A stretch of DNA of 40,000 nt from Prorocentrum cordatum (GCA_963575745.1 CAUYUJ010015721.1:1-40000), one strand, 5' to 3'; shown: positions 1-9,449, numbered from the stretch's first letter. Notes: generated from the letters alone by a model not told the origin. Translations and numbers: made by a program.

Positions 1-764
1 GTGCTTTGAGCAGCATTTCCGCCCGAACGACGGCTTCTCGGAGCACTGGGTCGCAGTGCGCTTGCCCGGCGGCGAGCACTGCGTGAGCTCAGCCACGTCC
101 CGGCCGCAAATCCGCCGCGCCAACTTGGCGTTCCCGTCGATGACTGCCACGGAGGGGGCAATGCCGTTATCGGCAAGTCCTCGCAACCGTTCCTGGCACA
201 TGAAATCCGGGTACCACGTCCAGATATCCTCCAAGGCCTGTGGTGGGCAAAGCCAGATTCAGGCCGCCCAAATCGGACCTGTGCTGGCATGCTCGAACGA
301 ACGACTACACGCCATGCGACCCAAGCTTTCTCTGACTTCAAGTCCGCTCTGTTCGGCACTCTGTCAAGATCCCCCACACGGGCAGCTTCGCGCTCGTAGA
401 CGACAGCTTCACTTTGGAAGGGCACGCGCTGTCGCGCCAAACGCTCTGTAAATTGCCGCAGCCACGCCGTGGACACGCCCCAGCTGTTCGCCACGAAGAA
501 GTAGTCCATCTTGTCAGAAGGGCCCCAGCGCCACATGTGTTTCTCTTTGGTGTCCGACGCGTAGTTGTACCACACTCGTTTCCCATGCATCTCACAATCG
601 CGACACATGCATCTGAGTGGCGCGTGTTGTCGCAACTCCCACCCGCCCACCGTCAGAATACTAGCTGTTACCGCTTCCGAGTGGCAGATGGAAGTCATGG
701 GTCCTCTACAGTGGCCGCGCGTCCTCCTCGGGTGCACTATGGTGTCCCCTGTTTGCAGCTCCAT
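1..764 (-). CDS. Partial gene, cysteine-cluster protein resembling CxC5/CxC6 (KDZ-transposase-associated) modules
   Basis: A minus-strand frame is open from an ATG at 764 (alternative ATG at 698) to the left edge. No stop occurs in that frame down to position 3. It encodes C-x2-C-x2-H (CRDCEMHG), then HMWRWGPSDKMDYFFVANSW and a basic helix. From about 237 to 1 the convincing protein moves to another frame: DIWTWYPDFMCQ, VAVIDGNAKLARRICG, then a cysteine-rich tail ending RKCCSKH. The switch coincides with CACAG|GCC at 238-237, and CAG|GTC at 279-278 would join in phase. That intron would be only 41 bases, so a 1-base indel is equally possible. The order cysteine cluster, aromatic block, then 'VxxxDGxxxxxRxxC' resembles the CxC5 and CxC6 clusters associated with KDZ transposases. 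The family call is from memory of the pattern; the open frames are directly seen. No SL relic was found upstream. Confidence 0.5.
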   Translation of the reverse strand, partial: MELQTGDTIVHPRRTRGHCRGPMTSICHSEAVTASILTVGGWELRQHAPLRCMCRDCEMHGKRVWYNYASDTKEKHMWRWGPSDKMDYFFVANSWGVSTAWLRQFTERLARQRVPFQSEAVVYEREAARVGDLDRVPNRADLKSEKAWVAWRVVVRSSMPAQVRFGRPESGFAHHRPWRISGRGTRISCARNGCEDLPITALPPPWQSSTGTPSWRGGFAAGTWLSSRSARRRASALRPSAPRSRRSGGNAAQS

Positions 765-945
765 TGCCAATTCGCACAGTTCTGGGTGCTACTCGGTGCG
801 CCTCGCAAGCAGGACTGGATAGCGGCGCAATGCTCGCACCTGCCTCGCCGTTTGAGCCTACACCGTTGTGCCAATGCACAATGCAGATGCGGGTAGGATG
901 TGGTCGCGGAGGAGTGGGAAAGGATGGGGGACCCGCATGCGATGC

Positions 946-1245
946 GAGGAGCCCCAAGACGGCCCAAGAGAGCCCCAAAAGAGGCCCAAGAGGGCCCCAA
1001 GAGCGGCCCAAGAGAGCCCCCGGACGCTCTTTTTGAGCCTCCGAGGGGAGGAGCTGAATTTAAGACCCCCCCCCTCTGTTGAGCTATGGGGCCCAAGACG
1101 CCCACAAGAGACCTCTCAGACCCCCCTCAAAAAAAAGACCCCCAAGAGGGCCCCAAAAAGAGCCCCAAGAGGGCCTCAAGAGGGCCCCAAGAAGACCCCA
1201 AGAGGACCCCAATAGAGCCCCAAGATGACTCCAAGAGACCTCCGA
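946..1245. repeat. Degenerate CCCCAAGAG-type minisatellite in two blocks
   Basis: Short units around GAGCCCCAAGAGGGCC recur at about 946-1025 and again at 1085-1245. They are separated by about 60 bases holding a run of C. The reverse strand gives a Leu/Gly/Trp-rich frame that is a by-product of the repeat. No gene is supported here. Confidence 0.75.
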
Positions 1246-1787
1246 GAACCTCTCACAACAACACTTCAACTCGCCTGGGCATCGTTGTTGGATGGGCTGG
1301 CGGGGGCACTCTTCCGCTATTCGCGCCGATGGCGCGCGTGCCCTGAGAGCCGCGCTTTTCCGAGGCCCTCGAATGGAAGATTGCTGCGGGCGGCGCAGGC
1401 GGTCGCCAAGTCGCGCGAGCTGGAGACGCCAGTGCGACGGTGGCCCCACAAACCACCGCTCCTCAAAATTGGGCGCTTATGCTGTGTCCGCTGGTGGCGC
1501 GTGGGCGCCCGCATGCCGATGGGGCCTCGCCCCCGCGCGGCCCCGCGCAACGCTGCCGCCTCACTCGCCGCGCACCTGGCGCGATCACCACTCACCAGGG
1601 GCCTGGGAAGGGCGCGCAGACGGACGCGGTCGAGGAGCTGCCATTGCGCCGTTGTTGTTGGCGCCGCCGCGGCGCACAGACGGGCCCAGAGCTGCCGCGG
1701 CCCCTGCCGCAGCGCATGCACCGCTGCTGGCCAAGGCGCCCCCAGGGTCACTGGCAGTGCGCGGCCGCGAGGCGGCGGGGGCCCTAC

Positions 1788-3290
1788 CTGCGGGCTCCGC
1801 ATCGGGTTTCCGCTTCTCCCCAGCCGCGGTCGCAATGGCTTCAGCGAACGTGTGGAGGGAGACGCCGCAAAGCATCATCTGGCGATTGTGGTACTCCTTC
1901 TTGAGGCCTGCGCCATGCGCGCCCATAAATCGCGCCACGAGGGCCCCGCCCTGCCCTCTCCATGGGGTCGTGGCCTTCTGTCGGGGGGGGGGGCATAATA
2001 ACCGCGCATTATGGTTTTGGCCAGCGTTGTCCCTGCGGGCAGGGCGGGGCCCGGCGGTGCTCTCTCCTTAGGGCCATGGCAACCCGGCGTTCCAAAAAAT
2101 CTGGGCTCGGGAAATTCCTGGCGCACCGCAGCGGGTCGGATGGGATTTAGAAGCAGGCGGGACCCGATCGGCCGACCGAGCTTCCTAAGGCAAGCGCGGT
2201 TGTCCGGCGGAAGCGTCAAGCATATCCGCGCGACGCCGGGGCGCTCCTCGGACTCCACCCCGTCGCTGTACACCCCGACGCGGCACTGCCCCAGCCCTGC
2301 CTTCTCAGCATCGGCTGACCAACCCCTATCTCCACTGGCTCGGCCTTGACCCCTCTGGCCGATTTCCCCCCCTGGATGGGGATATGCGGGGCCCCCCTCG
2401 GGGCTCGCAAGGCCTATCCCCACCTCGGGGGAGTGGGCGGGGGGGGGGCTGGTGGATGGGCCACTTGGGATGGGTATCGATTGGGCGATGCTGACCGTCA
2501 TCACGGCCTTCCAATGACCAATCTTGACGGACACAGCGCGCGCGCGGGCGCCTGCCTGGGGGATGTTTTTGCAAATGGAATCGCACGCGTCGGCCCCGTA
2601 GATGACTGCCTCCCCTCGAAGGATCCTTTTCTTCATCACCCCCCTGTCCTTGAACGCGACCTCAGCGTTATCTTCCGACTGCACGGACATCCCGGCCTCC
2701 CCGTAACCCACGTTAATGGACGGCGCGACCGGATCGCCGAACAACAAGAAATCCTGCGAAACGCCCGCTGGTGTGCCGCCGCTGCTTGCCGGCTCCGCGG
2801 GCGCTGCCTCCCGCGGTGGCCCCGAGCCATCCTCGCTGCCAGCAGTCATGGGCTCTGCTTCCGGCGGCATCCCTGCCATGTCGCCGCCCTCGGCCGCTGC
2901 CTCGATCTGCGCCTGGGGAGCGGCGGGCCCACCCTGGGTCATGTCAACGTCTGGCCACTCGGCGCGGGCCGCCAGCATGCGCGCTGACCCTGCTGCCCGG
3001 CGCGCGGCGGCGTCTCTGGCAGCCGGCCGGTCCTGCGTGGCCTCCCTGGCCTCTGGTACTCCGTTAGTCCTGATGCTCCGGTTCTGATGGAAGACGCTCA
3101 GAACCTCCCACGCGCGCACCGCGTGGTGCTCCTCAACGAGTGGATTTGGAACGGGAGGCACGGCCACCCCCTCAGCAGCCTCATGAGGAACCGGCAGGCC
3201 CCCCACTGCAATCTCCAGGAGCAACAGCGCCACTGCCATCATGCCGAGCAGCCACGGGCTGGATCCTGAGCTGCTCCTCGAATCGGCCAT
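1788..3290 (-). CDS. Unrecognised protein with a secretory-type N terminus, at least two exons (3290-2519, 1907-1788)
   Basis: The ATG at 3290 starts a protein with a polar N terminus and a hydrophobic stretch (WLLGMMAVALLLLEIAVGG, about residues 13-31). This looks like a signal peptide or anchor. An Ala/Glu/Pro-rich region follows, then a more ordered part (FLLFGDPVAPSINVGYGEAG; DACDSICKNIP). The frame is lost in G/C-rich sequence after about 2500. A GT donor after 2519 (ATTG|GTCATT, phase 1) and an acceptor at 1909-1908 (GCGCAG|GCC) join in phase to an exon encoding LKKEYHNRQMMLCGVSLHTF. That exon ends at a clean donor, CCCGCAG|GTAGGG, at 1788. Further exons probably lie between 1300 and 1787 but I could not resolve them. 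The longer open frame reaching 3473 simply reads into the CT/GA repeat and is not the start. No SL relic is seen. Function unknown. Confidence 0.5.
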
Positions 3291-3348
3291 CCGATGAATC
3301 CCCAAACGAATGCGACGAATGCGCAGGGACCGCGGGCCATCGACTGTT

Positions 3349-3411
3349 GCGTCTCTCTCTCTCTCTCTCATCCCTCTCCCTCTCCCTCTCCCTCTCCCTC
3401 TCCCTCTCCCT

Positions 3412-3471
<60 letters not shown>

Positions 3472-3504
3472 ACTCTCTCTCTCTCTCCGCCTCTCTCTCT
3501 CTCC

Positions 3505-3540
<36 letters not shown>

Positions 3541-3613
3541 CGTCATCTCTCTCTCATCTCTCTCTCTCTCTTTTCCCGTCTCTCCTCTCTCTCTCCTCTC
3601 CTCTCATCTCTCA

Positions 3614-3662
<49 letters not shown>

Positions 3663-3688
3663 TTCTTTTCTCTCTCTCATCTATTTTT

Positions 3689-3732
<44 letters not shown>

Positions 3733-3754
3733 CCTCTCTCGTCTCTCTCTTTTT

Positions 3755-3839
<85 letters not shown>
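3349..3839. repeat. CT/GA microsatellite (CTCTCT and CCCTCT variants)
   Basis: About 490 bases of nearly pure pyrimidine on the plus strand. It begins with CCCTCT hexamers (about 3365-3425) and continues as CT with scattered interruptions. It separates two minus-strand genes. Open frames encoding Ser-Leu or Arg-Glu runs across it are artefacts of the dinucleotide. Confidence 0.95.
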
Positions 3840-3840
<1 letters not shown>

Positions 3841-3954
3841 ACGTCTAAGGGCCCGCATCGGGCGCCGACCAGTCGGACTCCACCCCGACCGCGGAGATCG
3901 CCCAGGCCCACGATCCCGCGGGCCCAGGGGCCCGCGCCAGGCTGACCGATGGCC

Positions 3955-6520
3955 TCTGAGGCCTCCGCCGAACAAAGCCGCATCGCCCTCGTGGCCCGCG
4001 CCCCGGGACGCGGCGCACTGCGCGTCCAGCACCGTCTGGAGGCCCGTGAACGCCAGGCGCGCATCTTCCGTCCAGTCAATGACCTTGTGGCTCTCCAGGA
4101 AATGGCTCAGCACGCAGTCTGCCATGGATTTGATGTCGAGCCCGTTCTCGATCGGAACGCCCCGGTTGGCGGCGCGAATTTCAGGCACAAGTTCGCCGCC
4201 GACCACGCGGAACCGAAGCTTGTCGGGCGGGGGCCGGGGATTCCGCCAAGCAGAGAAATCGGGAGAGAGCGCAGCAACGACCTCCCTTACGTTGTTCCCA
4301 TACCCTCAGACTAGAAGGGGCCCAGAAGCCAGCCGCGTGCTTCCACGCGTCCGCGGATCTGCTGATTTTGCTCGACCACACTACACGTGGACGCCCCAGC
4401 CTCCAGACACAAGCCAATTCTACAGATCGGGAAACGATCCTGCCACACTCCACAAGCACATATGTAGAAGCAAAACGCAAATTCTACACTTGAAGACAAC
4501 ATCTGTGGAAGGGCAAAAACGCCAACTGCCTTGACACATCACACGAAGATCTGTAGAAGCAAAGCAAACTCTACACTTGAATACAACAACTGTAGAAAAG
4601 GCAAAACGCCAGACGTTTCTACACAAATCACAAGAACATCTGTAAACACAAAGCAAGTTCTACATTCCAAGACCGCATCCGTGGAAGGGCAAGTCTCCGA
4701 AGACCGTAGATCTACGCATCCGGGCATCTGCGGGGCCCATTGGCTCCCCGATGCTCAGTTTTCTACGCAGAGGCGACCCGAGGCCCTGCTGCCAACCTAA
4801 GACCTCCCTGGCCCCTCCCCCCTCCCCACGACGGATGTGACATTTCACGAGCTCCCCTTCCCGTGCCTGGTCGATGTTCCGTCGATGAGGGTGACCGCGT
4901 ACCCGCGGCGATTGGGCAGGAACTCGCCGGGGCCATCCTCCTCCGGGCCCGAATCCTCCTGGGTCGCGCGGGCGGCGACGGGCTGCATCTCGCGCCGCGC
5001 TTCCTCGTAGTCGGCCGCTGCCTCTGGCAAGCCGAGGAGCCCCACGACGCCCTTCAGAAGCTTCGGCCACTTCCACCTCTTGAAGCCTGACGGCACCTCA
5101 AGGCGCCGCGGGCGTGCCGCATGGGGTTCCACCGGGCGACCAGACGAGAACAACAGACGGCGCGAGCAGGCCGCGGCGTCGCTGCCGAGGGAGCCCCGGA
5201 GCATCGGCACCACAATTGCAGGGCGTCCGTTTCCACTGATGCCGACCGAAACGGTGGGGGCGGAACCCTGCCCAAAGGCGCCAGCGGTCTTCGTGGTCAT
5301 CTGAGCTGCGCCTGTTTGCAGCAGCTTGTTTTATTCGGACGCCCCGTCCGCAGCCGCGTTCTGGTGGTCCCCGCCTTTCCGCGCGGCGGCGCGCGCCTTT
5401 CAGTCTTCGCGCAAGTTCCCAACGGCGCCCTGCCCAGGGCAGGCCGCCCTGCCGTGGGATCCCTAGGCGCCGTCTTGTCGCCCGGGCCACCAAGGCAGGG
5501 TGGACTGCTCCCAGAACAGCCGCCGCCAGAAACCCCGCGCGCGCTCGCCAGCACAAGCCCCCGCCCACACCTTTCGGCGATTTCTGGGGAACCAAGCCCA
5601 CCATCTTCAGGAACCGGTACGCCTCATCCAAGTTCACGAGCGTGCGGAAATACACGCGTCCAGAAAGGTCATGTAGCTCGTTGGGTTTCACTCGGTCCAA
5701 GTCGCCTGCGCACCGCTGGAAGAAGGCGGCCTCCGTGAAATGACGTCATAATCGATGACTCCACCCAGACAGCGCGGGCTGCCGCTTCAACGCCCTGCTG
5801 GTCCAAGTGCTCGGCCGCCAAATCACGCGCCAAACGCTTAGCCTTGTCAACGACGTTCTCGTCGATCTGGCGGCCAATTGCCATGCCAGCACGGTGCCCC
5901 GAACTCTTCCGAGTCTGTGGCTGGTTGATGCTCAGAACCGGAAGCGCCGCGGGACAAGGGCCCCCCGGGAAGATGGCTGCGAACGCACCGTTGGTGCAAG
6001 CACACAGCTGCGCTAAAACGCCCATCCCAAACGGGAACTCGTGGCGAGAGGCGCGCGATGCCAAGCGCAAGATCGCCTGGGAAGCTTTGCGCCCCAACGC
6101 TTCCTGGGAGTCATAGTCCTCGCCTACCACGTCATAGATCGCCTTCGTTCCAGTCGTCGCCAGTGGCCCCAGCGCACCTGGCTCCACTGCCCCGGCAGCT
6201 CCAGCTTATCCTCGACGTTCCCCAGCTGGACCTTGATGGCCCGGTCGTCCGCCGCTGCTTTCGACGAGTGGACGCGCCAGCGTCGCTCGGCCGCGCGGCG
6301 CCGAACCTCCGCGGGGGACGTCGCGTCTTCGTAGACGCGCACGTTGCCCGTCGCTGACGCCGCCGGCGCCGCCGCGGCCTCGTCGCCCAGCTCGAATTTG
6401 AACATCCCGCGGCCCCCGTGCACATCGAGAGCGCCGCGGACCTGCGTCCCCGAAGGGTCTGGACGATCCACCGCCCCTAGCTTGACCCGCAACAGCTGGC
6501 ATACGAATGGGAAATGGCAG
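3955..6520 (-). CDS. DUF3987-like gene, multi-exon, interrupted by an introner and by apparent frameshifts
   Basis: Consecutive minus-strand coding blocks form one protein. (a) 6520-~6190: GGRGMFKFELGDEAAAAP to NVEDKLELPG. (b) ~6187-5745: GTKAIYDVVGEDYDSQEALG, MGVLAQLCACTNGAFAAIFP and LPVLSINQPQTRKSSGHRAG, a DUF3987-type core with a degenerate P-loop-like PQTRKSS. (c) ~5745-5565: AAFFQRCAGDLDRVKPNEL, VNLDEAYRFLKMVGL. (d) 5300-4804, after acceptor AG at 5302-5301: TKTAGAFGQGSAPTVSVGI, FSSGRPVEPHAARPRRLEVP. (e) 4281-~3955: VVAALSPDFSAWRNPRP, GLDIKSMADCVLSHFLESHK. Blocks a/b, b/c and the middle of d (about 4890) change frame by one base without splice sites, as in a decaying gene or from assembly indels. 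The intron between d and e is the introner. The junction between c and d is unresolved. The family call is by pattern from memory. Start and stop are approximate. Confidence 0.5.
4282..4803 (-). mobile_element. Introner-like intron, copy 1 (TIR element with 8-base target duplication)
   Basis: On the minus strand the 522-base intron starts GTCTTAGGTTGG (after CAGGGAG) and ends CAACGTAAGGGAG. The octamer GGGAGGTC occurs at both ends (plus-strand positions 4801-4808 and 4279-4286). The 514 bases between are bounded by imperfect inverted ends TTAGGTTG and CAACGTAA. Because the duplicated octamer contains AG|GT, one copy supplies the donor and the other the acceptor. Splicing rebuilds the pre-insertion exon. 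The reading frame agrees: HIRRGEGGGARE continues in phase as VVAALSPDFSAW. This is the anatomy expected of an introner. A second, highly similar copy lies at 6521-7022. Confidence 0.8.
4458..4724. repeat. Three 89-base internal tandem units of the introner
   Basis: Units begin at 4458 (ACATATGTAGAAGC), 4547 (AGATCTGTAGAAGC) and 4636 (ACATCTGTAAACAC). Spacing is exactly 89 bases for the first two. Each carries a TTCTACACTTGA-like block and a GGAAGGGCAA-like block. Copy 2 of the element has the same internal organisation at about 6688-6955. Confidence 0.8.
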
Positions 6521-7022
6521 GTTGTTCCCATACCCTCAGACTAGAAGGGCCTTGAAGCCAGCCGCGTGCTTCCACGCATCCGCGGATCTGCTGATTTTGC
6601 TCGACCACGCTGCCGGTGGCCACACCAGCCTCCAGAGGCAAGCCAATTCTACAGATCGGAAAACGTTTCTTCCACACTTCCAAAGAACATATGTAGAAGC
6701 AAAACGCAAATTCTACACTTGAAGACAACATCTGTGGAAGGGCAAAAACGCCAACTGCTTTGACACATCACAAGAAGATCTGTAGAAGCAAAGCAAACTC
6801 TACACTTGAAGACAACATGCGTGGAAGGGCAAGACGCCCACTGTTTCCACACATCACAGGAGCACCTGTAGAAACAAAACAAGTTGTACACTTGAAGACA
6901 ACATCTGTGGAAGGGCAAGCCCCCAAGGAACGTAGATTTACACATCCGGGCACCTGTGGAATCCATTGGCTCCCCGATGCTCAGTTTTCTGAACAGAGGC
7001 GATCTAAGGCCCTGCTGCCAAC
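6521..7022 (-). mobile_element. Introner-like element, copy 2
   Basis: This matches copy 1 along its whole length, from GTTGTTCCCATACCCTCAG at 6521 to CCCTGCTGCCAAC ending at 7022. The 89-base internal units are included. Immediately outside, CAG and CTG extend the inverted ends (CAGGTTG / CAACCTG). I see no clear target duplication. It abuts the 5'-most recognisable exon of the DUF3987-like gene, so it may be an intron there. The upstream exon was not recognised: sequence beyond 7025 is pyrimidine-rich on the minus strand and may be intron or flank. Confidence 0.75.
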
Positions 7023-7198
7023 CTGTCGGAGGAGCACGAAAGCGGGGGGGAGGTGGGAGACGAGGAGGAACAGGAAGACAAAGGACGACGGGGGGACGAA
7101 GGATGATGACGGAAGAGGAGAAGGAGCACACGGATGAGATCGGAGGGGTCGGAAGCCCGGTTGATTCCTCATCTTGACGCCTGAGTTCATCACTCGCC

Positions 7199-7224
7199 TC
7201 ACACACACACACACACACACACAC
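7199..7224. repeat. (CA)n microsatellite
   Basis: About 13 CA units, followed by a short CTG run (7240-7257). Confidence 0.9.
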
Positions 7225-7559
7225 GCACTCCTTATCCCGTGTTGCTGCTGCTGCTGCTCCTCCTCCTCTTTTGATGATCTTGGTTAAAAAAATTGGTTAG
7301 ACATTGATAATATAATATTTCATTTTACGTTTTTATGTCTTGTTTGTTTTTCTTTGGATTCTCTTCTTACAGGAGATGCATTCTTCATGCCATGATCTTT
7401 TCTATTTATTTTTATTAAAGTTTATTTTTTATCTTTATTTCTTAGGCTCTTTATCCTCTTTGCCGTTATCTTCTTCCTTGATTTTTTTTAGTTTTTCCTT
7501 TAATTTCCCACCTCTTTTTGCTCTTTTTTTTTCTCTTTTTTTATTAGTAATTTTTTTTC
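7225..7559. other. T-rich gene-free stretch
   Basis: AT-rich and strongly T-skewed on the plus strand, unlike the GC-rich surroundings. It grades into the CCT array. I see no supported gene. The long plus-strand frame across it becomes Leu/Pro/Ser repeat. Confidence 0.6.
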
Positions 7560-7920
7560 CCCTCTCCTCCACGCCTCCCCTCCTATTCCGCATTTTTCGC
7601 TTCTCCTCCTCCCTCCCCCCTCCTCCTCCCCTTCCTCCTCCCCCATCCGCATCCAACACTTCCTCTTCGATCCTCCCTCCTCCTCCTCCTCCTCCTCCTC
7701 CTCCTCCTCCTCTTCCTCTTCCTCCTCCTGCTCCTCCACCTCCTCCTCCTCTGTTCTGCTCCTCCTCCCTCCTCCTCCTCCTCCTCCCCTCCTCCTCCTC
7801 CTCCTCCTCCTCCTCCTCCTCCTCCACCTCCTCCCTCCTCCTCCTCCTCCTCCTCCTCCTCCTCCTCCCTCCTCCTCCTCCTCCTCCTCTCCTCCTCCTC
7901 CTCTCCTCCCTCCTCCTCCG
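7560..7920. repeat. CCT-type trinucleotide array
   Basis: Plus-strand pyrimidine-only sequence made mainly of CTC/CCT units with a few TTC interruptions. Frames on either strand encode homopolymer-like Pro, Ser, Leu, Gly, Glu or Arg and are not credible genes. Confidence 0.95.
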
Positions 7921-7944
7921 TCGCAACGTCCTGATTGGCTCAAA

Positions 7945-8622
7945 GGTGCTCCGGGTGCTCCGGGTGCTCCGGGTGCCCCGGGTGCTCCGGGGTCTCCGGG
8001 TGTCCCGGGCGTCCCGGGTGCCCCGGGTGTCCCGGGTGGCCCGGGTGCTCTGGGTGCTCCGGGTGTCCCGGGTGTCCCGGGTGTCCCGGGTGCCCCGGAA
8101 GCCCCGGGTGCCCCGGGTGTCCCGGGTGTCCCGGGTGTCCCGGGTGTCCCGGGTGTCATGCCCCCGGGTGCCCCGGGTGTCCCCCAATGCGGACACAGCG
8201 CAAGTCGCTGCTACTCCCACAAGTTATGTCTCTAATCGTCACTTCTCCACAAGTTTCGACGCCCCCTCGTGACCGCTCTCCTGCCAAGGACCTGACTCTT
8301 AAGAGTGGCGCCGCATATGTGAGGCGAGTCTCCTCTCCGGCTTCACCCGGGACACCCGGGACACCCGGGACACCTGGGACACCCGGGGCACCCGGGGCAC
8401 CCGGTCCACCGGACAACCCGGGACACACCCGCCGGACACCCGGCACCCGGAGCACCCGGGGCACCCGGGTGTCCCGGGTGTCCCGGGTGCCCCGGAAGCC
8501 CCGGGTGCCCCGGGTGTCCCGGGTGTCCCGGGTGTCCCGGGTGTCCCGGGTGTCATGCCCCGGGTGCCCCGGGTGTCCCGGGTGCCCCGGGTGTCCCGGG
8601 TGTCCCGGGTGCCCAGAGGCTC
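7945..8622. repeat. 9-base GGTGTCCCG/GGTGCCCCG repeat in direct-inverted-direct arrangement
   Basis: Orientation A (GGTGTCCCG) runs 7945-8185. Unique sequence follows (8186-8345), then the reverse-complement orientation (ACCCGGGAC) at about 8346-8460, then orientation A again at 8460-8622. The segment GCCCCGGAAGCCCCGGGTG with the following units and a GTGTCATGCCC interruption is present in both A blocks (about 8090 and 8488), so one is a duplication of the other. On the minus strand orientation A reads Gly-Thr-Pro / Gly-Ala-Pro. Confidence 0.9.
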
Positions 8623-8661
8623 ACGCATCTTGATAAAAAACCAGGTGTAGTTGATTATCAT
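8299..8661 (-). CDS. Collagen-like Gly-Thr-Pro frame downstream of an SL relic
   Basis: From an ATG at 8661 (MIINYTWFFIKMREPLGTRD) the frame passes through Thr-Arg-Asp repeats. It then becomes regular Gly-X-Pro ([16 protein letters not shown]) from about residue 37 before the orientation of the DNA repeat flips. The Gly at every third residue gives collagen-type periodicity. An SL relic at 8774-8794, about 113 bases upstream, is the only evidence that this was once transcribed. A second Gly-X-Pro frame runs on the minus strand from 8159. The repeat alone could create these frames, so gene status is weak. Confidence 0.25.
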   Translation of the reverse strand: MIINYTWFFIKMREPLGTRDTRDTRGTRDTRGTRGMTPGTPGTPGTPGTPGAPGASGAPGTPGTPGCPGCSGCRVSGGCVPGCPVDRVPRVPRVSQVSRVSRVSRVKPERRLASHMRRHS

Positions 8662-8773
8662 GCCGTTCGTGGCAATATCATGCCAATCTTCTTGATAATA
8701 TCATATCACGTGAATCAGTGAGCGCAGGTTTGAGCCCATGCGTGAAGTTTATAGCACACGTTACCAGCAGAGG

Positions 8774-8794
8774 GTTGAGCCAAAATGGCTAAGA
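8774..8794 (-). other. Spliced-leader (DinoSL) relic
   Basis: The plus strand reads TTGAGCCAAAATGGCTA, a 17-base exact match to the reverse complement of the DinoSL core. It is 18/21 over the full motif. It lies upstream of the minus-strand collagen-like frame. Confidence 0.75.
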
Positions 8795-8814
8795 GAGGAA
8801 GCGGGGCTTTCCTT

Positions 8815-9311
8815 CCCCCTCCTCCTCCTCCTCCTCCTCCTCCTCCTCCTCCTCGTTTTCCCCTCCCATCGTCATCGTCTTTGTTTCTCGTTCTCACTCG
8901 CCTTCCTCTCCCTCTTCCTCCGCCTCCTCCGCCTCCTCCTCCTATTCCTTCGCCTCCTCCTCGTCGTCGTCGTCGTCGTCCTCCTCCTCCTCCTGCTACT
9001 ACTCCGTCCTCCGTCCTGCTCCTTGCTCCGTTCTTTGTCCTCTGTCCTCCGTCCTCCTGCTCCTGCTCCTCCTCCTCCTCATCATCATCCTACGCCTCCT
9101 CGTCTTCCTCCTCCTCCGCCTCCTCCTCTTCCTCCTCCTCCGCCTCCTCCTCCTGCTCCTCCTCCTCCTCCTCCTCCGCCTCCTCCTCCTCTTCCCATCC
9201 TACTTCCTACATCTTCCCTGTTCCTCCCCTCTCCTCCTCCTCTACCTCCTCTTCCTTCTCCTCCTCCTCCTCCTCCCTGTTTCCCTTTTCCTCGTCTCCT
9301 CCTCCTCCTCC

Positions 9312-9387
<76 letters not shown>

Positions 9388-9388
9388 C

Positions 9389-9449
<61 letters not shown>

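Noticed and set aside
706-1450. Leu/Gly/Trp-rich minus-strand frames resembling membrane proteins
   Set aside because: They arise from the CCCCAAGAG minisatellite; periodicity follows the DNA unit.
1225-2071. Long plus-strand frames over the left genes
   Set aside because: Opposite strand of the exon/intron region with GC-driven open frames; no domain seen.
3349-3839. Ser-Leu and Arg-Glu dipeptide frames
   Set aside because: Direct translation of a CT/GA microsatellite.
7929-7944. Plus-strand GATTGGCTCAAAGG resembling the DinoSL 3' end
   Set aside because: Only the last ten or so positions match, with an extra A, and no plus-strand gene follows.
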